26,518 bases of DNA, taken from JANQIV01 sp050117315. GTDB taxonomy: Bacteria; Bacteroidota; Ignavibacteria; Ignavibacteriales; Melioribacteraceae. Numbering within the stretch: the stretch's first letter is position 1; each line of letters starts with the position of its first letter. The stretch lies in assembly GCA_050117315.1 (NCBI GenBank), contig JASFMY010000097.1:1-26518 (forward strand), given 5' to 3'. Below, in pieces: positions 1-8,064 of the stretch. The notes beneath the pieces were generated by a model. The model did no database searches, was not told where the DNA came from, and was given only the letters and a program-made list of their open reading frames with translations. The position numbers and the translations under genes are program-made.

Positions 1-3
1 AAA

Positions 4-39
4 TTATTCTATCGATCAGCTAGCTGATCGATAGAATAA
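4..39. repeat. 36-bp perfect palindrome without loop
   Basis: The two 18-base halves are exact reverse complements, with the centre between bases 21 and 22. The centre reads CAGCTAGCTG, so the middle four bases are CTAG. It lies about 60 bases beyond the stop codon of the minus-strand transposase remnant. There is no loop and no strong T-run on either side, so it is not a standard intrinsic terminator. It could be a terminal repeat junction, a target site of an IS630-type element (which insert at TA, often within CTAG), or a protein-binding site. The palindrome is seen directly; its role is inference. Confidence 0.85.
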
Positions 40-98
40 AACTATAAGAATGACTATATTTATTTAACAAAAATATCTAATAATACAGTCAACCTTTT

Positions 99-365
99 TC
101 AGGACGCTTCAAATTTTAACTTCCCTATATATTTTTTATACGAATCTGTTAACCACGCTTCTATAGGTTCCCTTGTCCTAAACCGTTTTTTCCAATTACT
201 TACTGTATTCTTATCTATCAGTAAGACTCTGCTTATTTCTTCGGTACTATAGCCAACATCCAACATTAGCATTGTTTTAATTTTATCACAGGATTTACGA
301 TCCTTTATCTTTCGATGAAGATTTTCTAATCCCTCTCTTTGCTCTTTTGTCAATAAATTTTCCAT
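99..365 (-). pseudogene. IS630-type transposase, N-terminal helix-turn-helix remnant
   Basis: The 88-residue reading frame matches the start of IS630-family transposases. It opens with an LTKEQREGLENLH-like segment, followed by a helix-turn-helix (residues about 38-62, with GYSTEEISRVLL and DKNTVSNWKKRF). It stops soon after the YKKYIGKL segment that in full-length relatives leads into the DDE catalytic domain. The catalytic half (about 250 more residues) is absent, and I find no continuation in the bases toward position 1. Some IS630 elements split the gene in two, so this could instead be a first reading frame whose partner lies left of the window. A truncated remnant is more likely because the palindrome at 4-39 follows at once. 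The HTH identity is fairly secure; transposition activity is not expected. Confidence 0.7.
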
Positions 366-619
366 ATTTCAATTTATTTCTTCGCATTTTAAACAGCCTT
401 TTTTCCTAATACCAATTAATTTTGGGTATATAATTCTCCGGATTATACCTTATTCCTTTTTTATCCATCCACTTGTCGTATTAAATAATATTTTCGTTTC
501 ATTTTAATAGCATTTAAAAGAATTAACCAATATCTTTCCTCCCGGAATAAAAAAGGCTTTTCTTTTAATCAATTGTAACGATTACTTCAAGTTGTAGCGG
601 GTGTTTTAGGAAATTTTAG

Positions 620-3600
620 ATGACAAAGGAAAATGCAGAAGATAAACTTTATGTAGTGGGTATCGGTGCATCAGCCGGGGGACTTCAGCCTATTCAAGAG
701 TTGTTTGATAATATTTCGCCTGATACAGGTCTGTGTTTTATAATTGTTCAGCATCTTTCTCCAAACTTTAAAAGTTTGATGAACGAACTACTCGGTAAGC
801 ATACGGAAATGAAAATTAGTACTGCCGAGAATAATCTTACATTGCAACCAAATAATATCTATCTAAAACCCAAGAATAAAGATTTAATAATAAAGGACGG
901 CAGATTAACTTTGGTGGAAAAAGAAAAAAAACACGGGCTGAATCTGCCGATTGATGCATTTTTCCATTCGCTTGGCGAAGAATTCAAAGAATATTCAATA
1001 GGTATAGTTCTTTCCGGTACGGGAACAGACGGATCTCGGGGAATTAAAACAATTAAAAATAGCGGTGGCCTTGTTATTGTTCAAAGTCCCGAATCGGCAC
1101 AGTTTGACGGAATGCCCAATGCGGCAATTGAGTCTGAAACGGCTGACTTTATCTTAAAACCCGAAGACATTGCGAAAGAACTTGTAAGAATACCTGAACG
1201 ATCAATTTCCTTTATTGGGCTGGACGGAGATATGGACCATGACTTCGAAGTTGTTTATAAAAAGATAACAAAGCTCATATTTGGTTATTCGGGAATTAAT
1301 CTCGACTTATATAAACACAACACAATTGTAAGAAGGCTGGAAAAAAGAATAGGTATTACCCATAAAGAAAATTTGGAAGAATATTATAAACTGTTGTCAA
1401 AATCTAATATTGAAAAGGAAACTTTCCTTAAGGATTGTTTAATCGGCGTAACGAATTTTTTTAGGGATGAAGAAGCTTATTCCATTATTCAAAATGAAGT
1501 AATCCCCGATTTATTTAACTCCCTTGATGAAAATGAAATTTTCCGGGTCTGGATTCCCGGTTGTTCAACAGGCGAGGAAGCCTACAGTATAGCTATTCTA
1601 ATTGATGAATTTGTAAAGAGTCGTGATATAAAAAAGGATTATAAAATTTTTGCAACCGATATCAACAATGATTCGGTCGATTTTGCTTCAGGAGGGGAAT
1701 ACAGCATTAATTTAACCTCGGAAATTACAGATGAGAGATTAAAAAAATATTTTATTAAATCCGGCGATACATTTAAAGTAATAAAAGAATTAAGAGAAAG
1801 AATTGTTTTTTCGAGGCATGATCTGCTTACCGATCCTCCGTTTCTTAAAGTAGATTTGATAAGCTGTAGAAATTTATTAATATACATGAAATCCGAGTCT
1901 CAAAACAAAATATTAAGAAATTTACTATACTCATTAAAAAATAATGCTTACCTGGCCCTGGGAAACAGTGAACATCTTGGTGATGTAAAAAAATATTTTA
2001 AGAACGTGAATTCAAAATGGCGAGTTTATAAAAAATCTACCGATGAAAGCCTATTACCTTCTGAACTTCATAAAGGGGGCAAACTGAAAATACATAAAAA
2101 GAAAACTCAAAATTATGGTAAGGCGCAAAAAGGGAGCTACGGTAAAATTGATTTTGAAATGAAGTTCTTAAAACACCTTGGCGAGAATCATTTGCCGCCT
2201 TCATTATACGTAAACAAAGATTATCAAATTTTGTATATAAACGGTAATCTAAACGATTTTATCCAGTTCGCTTCAGGCACTATACAACAGAACCTTTTTA
2301 AATTAATTATTGATAAAGATATTATACATGTCATTAGAAACGGGGTCAGAAAGCTTATTGGCAACAAAACTTCCGTGTTGCTGAAAGATGTTGAATTCAA
2401 GTCCGTCAACAATAATTTCATTATCGATATACAAATTGATTTAGCGGAAATTGAAGGCTATAACAATGATGGTTTCTTGATAAAATTTATTAGTAAAGAA
2501 AGGGCTGCCTTAGAAAAGAAAGAGAGAAAAATAATAAAGGCAGGTGATATTGCCGGGCAAAAAGTAGAAGACCTTGAAGCGGAATTAAATAAAACAAAAT
2601 TTGAATTGCAGCAGGTAATAGAAGCACATGAAACAAGTAACGAAGAGCTGCATGCCTCTAACGAAGAACTGCTTGCTTCAAATGAGGAATTGCAAAGTAC
2701 AAACGAAGAGCTTCAATCGGTTAATGAAGAACTTTACACTGTAAACACAGAACTGCAGGAAAAGAATAAAGAACTTTATGACCTTAACAATGATATGTCA
2801 AACCTTCTTGACAGCACGGATATCGGCACATTGTTTCTCGATAAAAAACTAAGAATAAGAAAATTTACCCCTAAACTTAAAGAACATTTTCAACTGAAAG
2901 AAGACGATATCGGCAGACCTATAAATTCTTTTGCCGCTAACTTTTCTGAAAAAGTGAGAAATGAAATCATCAAAGAATGCCGGAAAGTGCTAAATGAGAA
3001 TGGAACCGTGGAAAATGAATTTGAAGATGATAAAGGTAACAGCTATCTAAGAAAGGTAACACCGTTCATTACTTCAAACGGGGCGGTAGAAGGAACTGTA
3101 ATATCGTTTGTTGATATCACGAGAGTTATTGAAACCGAAAAGGCATTAAAAGAACATGAAGAATTCCTGAGAAGCATATTTGAAAATGTTGACCTGGCAA
3201 TAAAGGTAATTGATGTTGAGGATAATAATACTTTCAGGATAGCCCAGATAAATCATACCTATGAAAAACTTGCGGGCATTACAAACGAACAGGTTAAGGG
3301 CAAGCAAATCAAAGAAATATTAAACATTGCAAAAGAAGACGCCGATACCTTGGTAAGCAAATATGAAGAATGTGTTAATACCCGTAAAATAATTATTAAT
3401 GAAGAAAGCTTTAATTATAACAATAAGTCCACCTGGTGGATGAGAAGATTAACCCCGTTGTTTAACGATAAAGGCAATATTTATAGGATTATCAGTGCTT
3501 CCGTTGATATTACCGAAAGAAAATTGTCTGAATTTAAAATGCAGAAATTTATTGATGCAGTTCAGCAGAGTCCTTTACTCGTTATCATCACCAACCTTAA

Positions 3601-5044
3601 AGGTGAAATGGAATATGTAAATCCCAAAGTTTGTGAAATAACGGGGTATTCTGAAAAGCAGCTATTAGGCAGCAGGGTGAGCATGTTAAAATCAGGTTTG
3701 CATGACGATAAGTTTTACGAAGATTTGTGGGACACAGTATTATCGGGAAATATCTGGAAAGGCGTAATAATCAACAAAAATAAACATGGCAAACTTTATC
3801 ATGTAGAATCAATAATTAAGCCTGTAATAAACAACGGTGAAATTATAAGCTATATTCAAATTGGACAGGATATAACTTCTATAATTACTACCAACAAAGA
3901 ATTGGAAAGCGCCAAAAATAAGGCCGAAGAATCGGATAGATTAAAGTCGGCATTTTTGGCAAATATGAGCCATGAAATTAGAACTCCTATCAATTCAATT
4001 TTGGGGTTTATTTATTTACTGAAGGACGTAGAAACAACGGCGGATGAAAGAATGGAATTTATAGATAGAATATCAAAGCAGGTATTGTATCTATTAAACT
4101 TAATAAACGACGTAATAGATATTTCCAAAATTGAAGCGGGAATAATTGACATTAACTATGAAAACGTTAATCTAAACGAATTAATGGAAGACGTATATTT
4201 TTCTATTCCTCAAAACGTACAAAGAGATGATGTAAAGCTGATTTTAAACAGTAGTGCAGAAAACGATGAGCTGATATCAAAAACCGATCCGACTAGAATT
4301 AAACAGATAATGATGAATTTGATTAATAATTCATTGAAGTTCACTGAGAAAGGAAAGGTAGAATTCGGTTACAATCTTGACGGGACTGATTCAATAAGGT
4401 TTTACGTTAAAGATACCGGTATTGGTATTCCTTCCGATAAAATTGAAAATGTGTTCGACAGGTTCAGCAAAATTGAACACAAAGGGCTTAAAGACAAACC
4501 CGGCGGAACAGGCCTGGGATTGGCAATCTCAAAAGCGCTTGTAGAGCTGATGGGCGGAAGAATTTACGTTGATACAGAGGTTAATGTCGGGACGGAAATT
4601 TCATTTGTAATTCCTTACCTGAACGGCAAAAATGAAACAATACTCAAGAAGCAAAAAAGAATTGAAGACGAGTTTTCTTTAAAAGATGTAAAAATTCTTG
4701 TTGCAGAAGATCTTGAAGATAATTTCCTTACATTAAAACTATCTCTTGAGAAATATGGAGCGGTAATTGACAGAGCCTACAACGGCAGTGAAGTAGTTGA
4801 GAAAGCAGGCAAAAATCAATACGATATTGTTCTAATGGATATAAACATGCCTATTCTGAACGGTTTGGATGCAACCCGTATGATCAGGCAGTTTGATGAA
4901 AAAATCCCGATAATAGCGGTTACAGCCTATGCTATGAAAAAAGACATGGCTATGGCTTTCGAAGCCGGGTGCAACGAATACATAACAAAGCCTCTGGATT
5001 TTGACGTTTTGTTTAACGTTTTATCTAATCACCTGAATAAATAA
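620..5044 (+). CDS. CheB/CheR-PAS-histidine kinase-receiver fusion protein
   Basis: This soluble 1474-residue sensor joins chemotaxis modification domains to a hybrid kinase. Domains in order: CheB methylesterase (about 10-190; Ser18 in GIGASAGG, His45 in VQHLSP and Asp137 in GTGTDG fit the Ser-His-Asp triad); CheR methyltransferase (about 205-475; SAM loop GCSTGEEAYS); a coiled coil of repeated SNEEL-type heptads (about 635-725); three PAS domains (about 727-845, 847-967, 976-1090); HisKA with the phospho-acceptor His1118 in SHEIRTP; HATPase (N box near 1237, DTGIGIP, GGTGLGLAIS near 1296); and a C-terminal receiver with Asp1407 in LMDINMP and Lys near 1456. The CheB part lacks its own N-terminal receiver. 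No membrane segment is visible, so it should be cytoplasmic. AGGAAA at 608-613 suits the ATG at 620. It has no chemotaxis neighbours, so its output partner is unknown. All key residues appear intact. Confidence 0.95.
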   Translation: MTKENAEDKLYVVGIGASAGGLQPIQELFDNISPDTGLCFIIVQHLSPNFKSLMNELLGKHTEMKISTAENNLTLQPNNIYLKPKNKDLIIKDGRLTLVEKEKKHGLNLPIDAFFHSLGEEFKEYSIGIVLSGTGTDGSRGIKTIKNSGGLVIVQSPESAQFDGMPNAAIESETADFILKPEDIAKELVRIPERSISFIGLDGDMDHDFEVVYKKITKLIFGYSGINLDLYKHNTIVRRLEKRIGITHKENLEEYYKLLSKSNIEKETFLKDCLIGVTNFFRDEEAYSIIQNEVIPDLFNSLDENEIFRVWIPGCSTGEEAYSIAILIDEFVKSRDIKKDYKIFATDINNDSVDFASGGEYSINLTSEITDERLKKYFIKSGDTFKVIKELRERIVFSRHDLLTDPPFLKVDLISCRNLLIYMKSESQNKILRNLLYSLKNNAYLALGNSEHLGDVKKYFKNVNSKWRVYKKSTDESLLPSELHKGGKLKIHKKKTQNYGKAQKGSYGKIDFEMKFLKHLGENHLPPSLYVNKDYQILYINGNLNDFIQFASGTIQQNLFKLIIDKDIIHVIRNGVRKLIGNKTSVLLKDVEFKSVNNNFIIDIQIDLAEIEGYNNDGFLIKFISKERAALEKKERKIIKAGDIAGQKVEDLEAELNKTKFELQQVIEAHETSNEELHASNEELLASNEELQSTNEELQSVNEELYTVNTELQEKNKELYDLNNDMSNLLDSTDIGTLFLDKKLRIRKFTPKLKEHFQLKEDDIGRPINSFAANFSEKVRNEIIKECRKVLNENGTVENEFEDDKGNSYLRKVTPFITSNGAVEGTVISFVDITRVIETEKALKEHEEFLRSIFENVDLAIKVIDVEDNNTFRIAQINHTYEKLAGITNEQVKGKQIKEILNIAKEDADTLVSKYEECVNTRKIIINEESFNYNNKSTWWMRRLTPLFNDKGNIYRIISASVDITERKLSEFKMQKFIDAVQQSPLLVIITNLKGEMEYVNPKVCEITGYSEKQLLGSRVSMLKSGLHDDKFYEDLWDTVLSGNIWKGVIINKNKHGKLYHVESIIKPVINNGEIISYIQIGQDITSIITTNKELESAKNKAEESDRLKSAFLANMSHEIRTPINSILGFIYLLKDVETTADERMEFIDRISKQVLYLLNLINDVIDISKIEAGIIDINYENVNLNELMEDVYFSIPQNVQRDDVKLILNSSAENDELISKTDPTRIKQIMMNLINNSLKFTEKGKVEFGYNLDGTDSIRFYVKDTGIGIPSDKIENVFDRFSKIEHKGLKDKPGGTGLGLAISKALVELMGGRIYVDTEVNVGTEISFVIPYLNGKNETILKKQKRIEDEFSLKDVKILVAEDLEDNFLTLKLSLEKYGAVIDRAYNGSEVVEKAGKNQYDIVLMDINMPILNGLDATRMIRQFDEKIPIIAVTAYAMKKDMAMAFEAGCNEYITKPLDFDVLFNVLSNHLNK

Positions 5045-5118
5045 ACCCGGTAGTTGGTTTTCTCAATCAATACTTCTTTGAAATCTAAGAATAAGAAAAT
5101 AATTGTCGGAAATTTAAT

Positions 5119-5232
5119 TATACACAAGCCAAATTGGTTTTGGTATTTTGCCGTAAAATCCTCTCTTTTTAAGAGAGGATTTAGGTGAGTTCTAAAAAAA
5201 CAAAATACCAAAACCAATTTGCAATAAGTATA
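5119..5232. repeat. Dispersed hairpin repeat, copy 1 (MITE-like)
   Basis: This 114-bp element is an imperfect palindrome. A perfect 21-bp outer stem is formed by 5130-5150 with 5201-5221, and an inner hairpin carries AATCCTCTCTT and AAGAGAGGATT at about 5157-5181. A second copy lies in reverse orientation at 16954-17101, and the similarity runs from the TATACACAAG edge to the AAGTATA edge in both. The copies share terminal inverted repeats and carry no reading frame, which fits a small non-autonomous element or REP-like sequence. No clear target duplication is visible. It occupies the middle of the 310-base spacer between the sensor kinase and pruA; I see nothing definite in the rest of that spacer. 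It might also end transcription of the kinase gene. Confidence 0.85.
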
Positions 5233-5354
5233 AATGACCGAAATTCCTTGCCCTCGAACTCTATAAGATGTAATTTTAATAGTGCCGTATTTTTTATTAC
5301 GATAACGAAATTTTATAAGAAAATTAATAACATTTAAAGACTAGGAGCAATGTT

Positions 5355-6992
5355 ATGGCAAATGCAAAATTTGAAGTTCCGTTACCGCCGAATGATCCTA
5401 TTGGTGAATATTTACCCGGTTCTCCAGAGAGAGAATCTTTAAAGAAAAGATTAGCAGAATTAAGAACCAACCCTATAGAAATTCCAATAATAATAGGCGG
5501 CGAAGAAGTAAAAACAGGTGATACCGGAAATTGTGTCCTTCCCCACGATCATCAAACCCAAATTGCTGTTTACCATAAAGTAAGCGAAAAAGAAGTTAAC
5601 CTTGCAATAGAAAGCGCCCTTGAAGCAAGAAAACAATGGGCTGCAACTCCGTGGGAAAACAGGCTGGCGGTTTTTCTAAAAGCAGCGGATTTATTAACAA
5701 CTCCTTTTTGGAGAAATACAATTAATGCCGCAACTATGCTGAACCAGAGTAAAAATGTTTTCCAGGCTGAAATTGATTCTGCTTGTGAAATAGTGGATTT
5801 CTGGAGATTCAACTGCTACTATGCCCAGCAAATTTATGAAGAACAGCCGTTGCATTCACCCAACGGAATGTGGAACAGGATGGAGTACAGACCGCTGGAA
5901 GGATTTGTATTTGCAGTAGCTCCGTTCAACTTTACATCTATCGGTGCAAACTTATGTACAGCTCCGGTAATGATGGGCAACGTAGCATTGTTAAAGCCTG
6001 CATCCAGCGCAGTTTATGCTCAATACTGGTTAATGAAATTATACGAAGAAGCAGGATTGCCCAAAGGTGTAATTAACTTTATTCCCGGCTCGGGCAGTAA
6101 GGTAGGAAACCCTGTAATGAGTTCACCTTACCTTGCCGGAATTCATTTTACCGGTTCTACCCCTACATTCCAGAGAATGTGGAAAACAGTAGGAGATAAT
6201 ATTGCCAATTATAAATCATACCCTAGAATAGTTGGCGAAACAGGCGGTAAAGATTTTATAATGGTTCACAACAGCGCTAATTTGGATGAAACAATCGCTG
6301 CGACGATCCGTGGTGCTTTTGAATACCAGGGCCAAAAATGCTCGGCTCTTTCAAGGCAGTATGTTCCGAAATCAATGTGGAATGATTTCAAAACAGAATT
6401 GTTAAAAGAAATTGAAACAATTAAAATCGGTGACCCCGAAGATTTCACAAACTTCTTTAATGCCGTAATTGATAAAGCAGCCTTTGACAACATAGTTGAA
6501 TACATTGAATACGCCAAAAATGCCAACGATGCGGAAATTATATGCGGCGGTACTTATGATGATTCAAAAGGATACTTCATTAACCCGACTGTTATAGTCA
6601 CAACCGATCCTCATTTCAAAACTATGGAAGAAGAAATTTTCGGACCGGTATTAACAATCTATGTTTACGAAGATGACAAATATGAAGAAACATTGGACAT
6701 TCTTAATAACACCTCTGCTTATGCTTTAACCGGCGGCGTTTTTGCAAAAGACAGGTATGCGATTGAATTAGCCGACAAAAAATTGGTTAATGCTGCAGGC
6801 AACTTTTACATTAACGATAAACCAACCGGTGCGGTGGTAGGACAGCAGCCTTTCGGCGGTGCAAGAGCCTCGGGCACAAACGATAAAGCAGGAAGCTACT
6901 TAAACCTAATTAGATGGGTTTCTGCAAGAACAATAAAAGAAAACTTTATCCCTCCGAAAGATTACAGATATCCTTTCCTTGAAACTGAATAA
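5355..6992 (+). CDS. pruA: 1-pyrroline-5-carboxylate dehydrogenase (L-glutamate gamma-semialdehyde dehydrogenase)
   Basis: This enzyme oxidises glutamate gamma-semialdehyde, the open form of P5C, to glutamate with NAD+, the last step of proline catabolism and part of arginine breakdown. At 545 residues it has the length of the monofunctional ALDH4-type enzyme rather than the bifunctional PutA. Visible ALDH features are APFNFTSIGAN and LLKPASSAV in the cofactor domain, HFTGSTPTF, the general base Glu295 in VGETGGKDF, the nucleophile Cys329 in YQGQKCSALSR, and EEIFGPVL near the C terminus. An AGGAG site lies just upstream of the ATG at 5355. No proline dehydrogenase gene is adjacent, and a terminator follows directly, so it appears monocistronic. 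Cytoplasmic. Family assignment is secure; the substrate follows from the ALDH4-like signature. Confidence 0.95.
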   Translation: MANAKFEVPLPPNDPIGEYLPGSPERESLKKRLAELRTNPIEIPIIIGGEEVKTGDTGNCVLPHDHQTQIAVYHKVSEKEVNLAIESALEARKQWAATPWENRLAVFLKAADLLTTPFWRNTINAATMLNQSKNVFQAEIDSACEIVDFWRFNCYYAQQIYEEQPLHSPNGMWNRMEYRPLEGFVFAVAPFNFTSIGANLCTAPVMMGNVALLKPASSAVYAQYWLMKLYEEAGLPKGVINFIPGSGSKVGNPVMSSPYLAGIHFTGSTPTFQRMWKTVGDNIANYKSYPRIVGETGGKDFIMVHNSANLDETIAATIRGAFEYQGQKCSALSRQYVPKSMWNDFKTELLKEIETIKIGDPEDFTNFFNAVIDKAAFDNIVEYIEYAKNANDAEIICGGTYDDSKGYFINPTVIVTTDPHFKTMEEEIFGPVLTIYVYEDDKYEETLDILNNTSAYALTGGVFAKDRYAIELADKKLVNAAGNFYINDKPTGAVVGQQPFGGARASGTNDKAGSYLNLIRWVSARTIKENFIPPKDYRYPFLETE

Positions 6993-6997
6993 ATTTG

Positions 6998-7022
6998 AAA
7001 GCCCCTTTGATCGGGGCTTTTT
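6998..7022 (+). terminator. Intrinsic terminator after pruA
   Basis: AAAGCCCC at 6998-7005 pairs with GGGGCTTT at 7013-7020 around a 7-base loop, and the stem runs into a T-run. It lies a few bases after the pruA stop codon. Confidence 0.85.
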
Positions 7023-7362
7023 AATTTTAAATAATAAGCTAAACAAATCGCAAAAAGTCATAACTATTTGCGGTTACAATCGCAAATAGTCAATATTTGT
7101 GAGTTTAACCCTATTTAAGCATTAGAGCAAAACAAAATCTAATAACATATAATAAATAAAAAGTTTGTCTCAGTTTTCTATTTACCCCGGATAATGCATT
7201 AAAAAAATATTGATGTAATCTATTGTCTCTTATAAACTTATGAATTGAGTGCTTCTCTAATGCATAAGTGGGGTTTACCCTTTTTTGACCTTAGATATTA
7301 TTTGTAACTCATAGAAACTGAATCTATTACTAATTTCTTTCTTTTCTTTTGCATAATCTGGG
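7023..7362. other. Gene-free spacer with small inverted repeats
   Basis: No supportable gene is seen. A 10-bp stem with an 8-base loop lies at 7063-7090 (core CTATTTGCG and CGCAAATAG). A looser inverted repeat pairs ACCCC and ATGCATTA around 7184-7201 with TAATGCAT and GGGGT around 7258-7274; the left arm contains the palindrome TAATGCATTA. Both could be worn mobile-element ends or protein sites. Neither is followed by a T-run that would make it a terminator. Confidence 0.4.
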
Positions 7363-7865
7363 TTAAATAAACTAAAATCTATTTTTAACAAATTGAAAAT
7401 GACTTTTTATCAACTAAAAAAGGCTTCAAACTAACTGAAATCCATATTAAACTACTTGGAAACAGCATTAAATTAACTCAACTCGGCATCAAAGCATCTA
7501 AAATTTGTTTTAAATAACCTGAAATCGGCTTTAAATCATTTAAAATCCGTTTTAAATAACCTGAAATCAGCTTCAAACCACTTGAAATTCGTTTTAAATA
7601 ATCTGAAATCAGCTTCAAACCACTTGAAATTCATTTTAATAATCTGAAATCGGCTTTAAATCATTTGAAATCCGTTTTAAATAACCTGAAATCAGCTTCA
7701 AACCACTTGAAATTCGTTTTAAATAACCTGAAATCAGCTTCAAATCACTTGAAATCCGCTTTAAATAACCTGGAATCAGCTTCAAACCACTTAAAATTGG
7801 CTTCAAAGAGATTCAAATTTGTTTTAAAAAAATTGAAGTAGTCTTTAAAGAATTCCAAATCAGCT
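7363..7865 (+). repeat. 24-unit 21-bp tandem array reading as leucine heptads
   Basis: Twenty-four consecutive units start at 7363 and recur every 21 bases; only the unit at 7636 is 20 bases, from a one-base deletion. Two unit types dominate the core: one reads TTAAATAACCTGAAATCAGC plus T, the other TCAAACCACTTGAAATTCGT plus T. Read on the + strand each unit is seven codons giving L-N-N-L-K-S-A or S-N-H-L-K-F-V, a coiled-coil-like heptad. Units 7 to 22 contain no stop apart from the frame change caused by the deletion; edge units carry TAA, TAA and TAG. Units 8-13 resemble 14-19, a higher-order block of about 126 bp. Many units also carry the dyad TTCAA/TTGAA, and AAA recurs every 10 or 11 bases. 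No start codon leads into the open stretch, so a decayed coiled-coil gene or a non-coding satellite array are both possible. Confidence 0.9.
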
Positions 7866-8017
7866 TTTTAAGAATATCAATTTAATCTTAGTTTTATAAT
7901 CTTCTTAATCATAATCCTAATCTTGATCATACTCTTTCTTTTGACTGCCGGCTTCCGGTTATCAACATCCAACCAAGGAAATAAATTTATAGATAAAAAT
8001 TATTTGTGTTTTTTTCG

Positions 8018-8025
8018 TAGTTTTG
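8018..8025 (+). promoter_or_regulatory. Possible Bacteroidota-type -7 element
   Basis: TAGTTTTG matches the TAnnTTTG -7 consensus of the Bacteroidota primary sigma factor and lies 39 bases before the likely start codon at 8065. I see no TTTG -33 element at the usual spacing, so in this AT-rich DNA it is only a candidate. Confidence 0.3.
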
Positions 8026-8064
8026 TTCAATCAATTTAATCCTCAACATAATATTACTACTGCG

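Noticed and set aside
7363..7865. CRISPR array
   Set aside because: Units are contiguous with no unique spacers, the repeat is 21 bp and degenerate, and no cas genes are present.
8023..8064. TTG start for the Wzi-like gene
   Set aside because: It would put 14 polar residues before the signal peptide, whereas the ATG at 8065 starts it directly.
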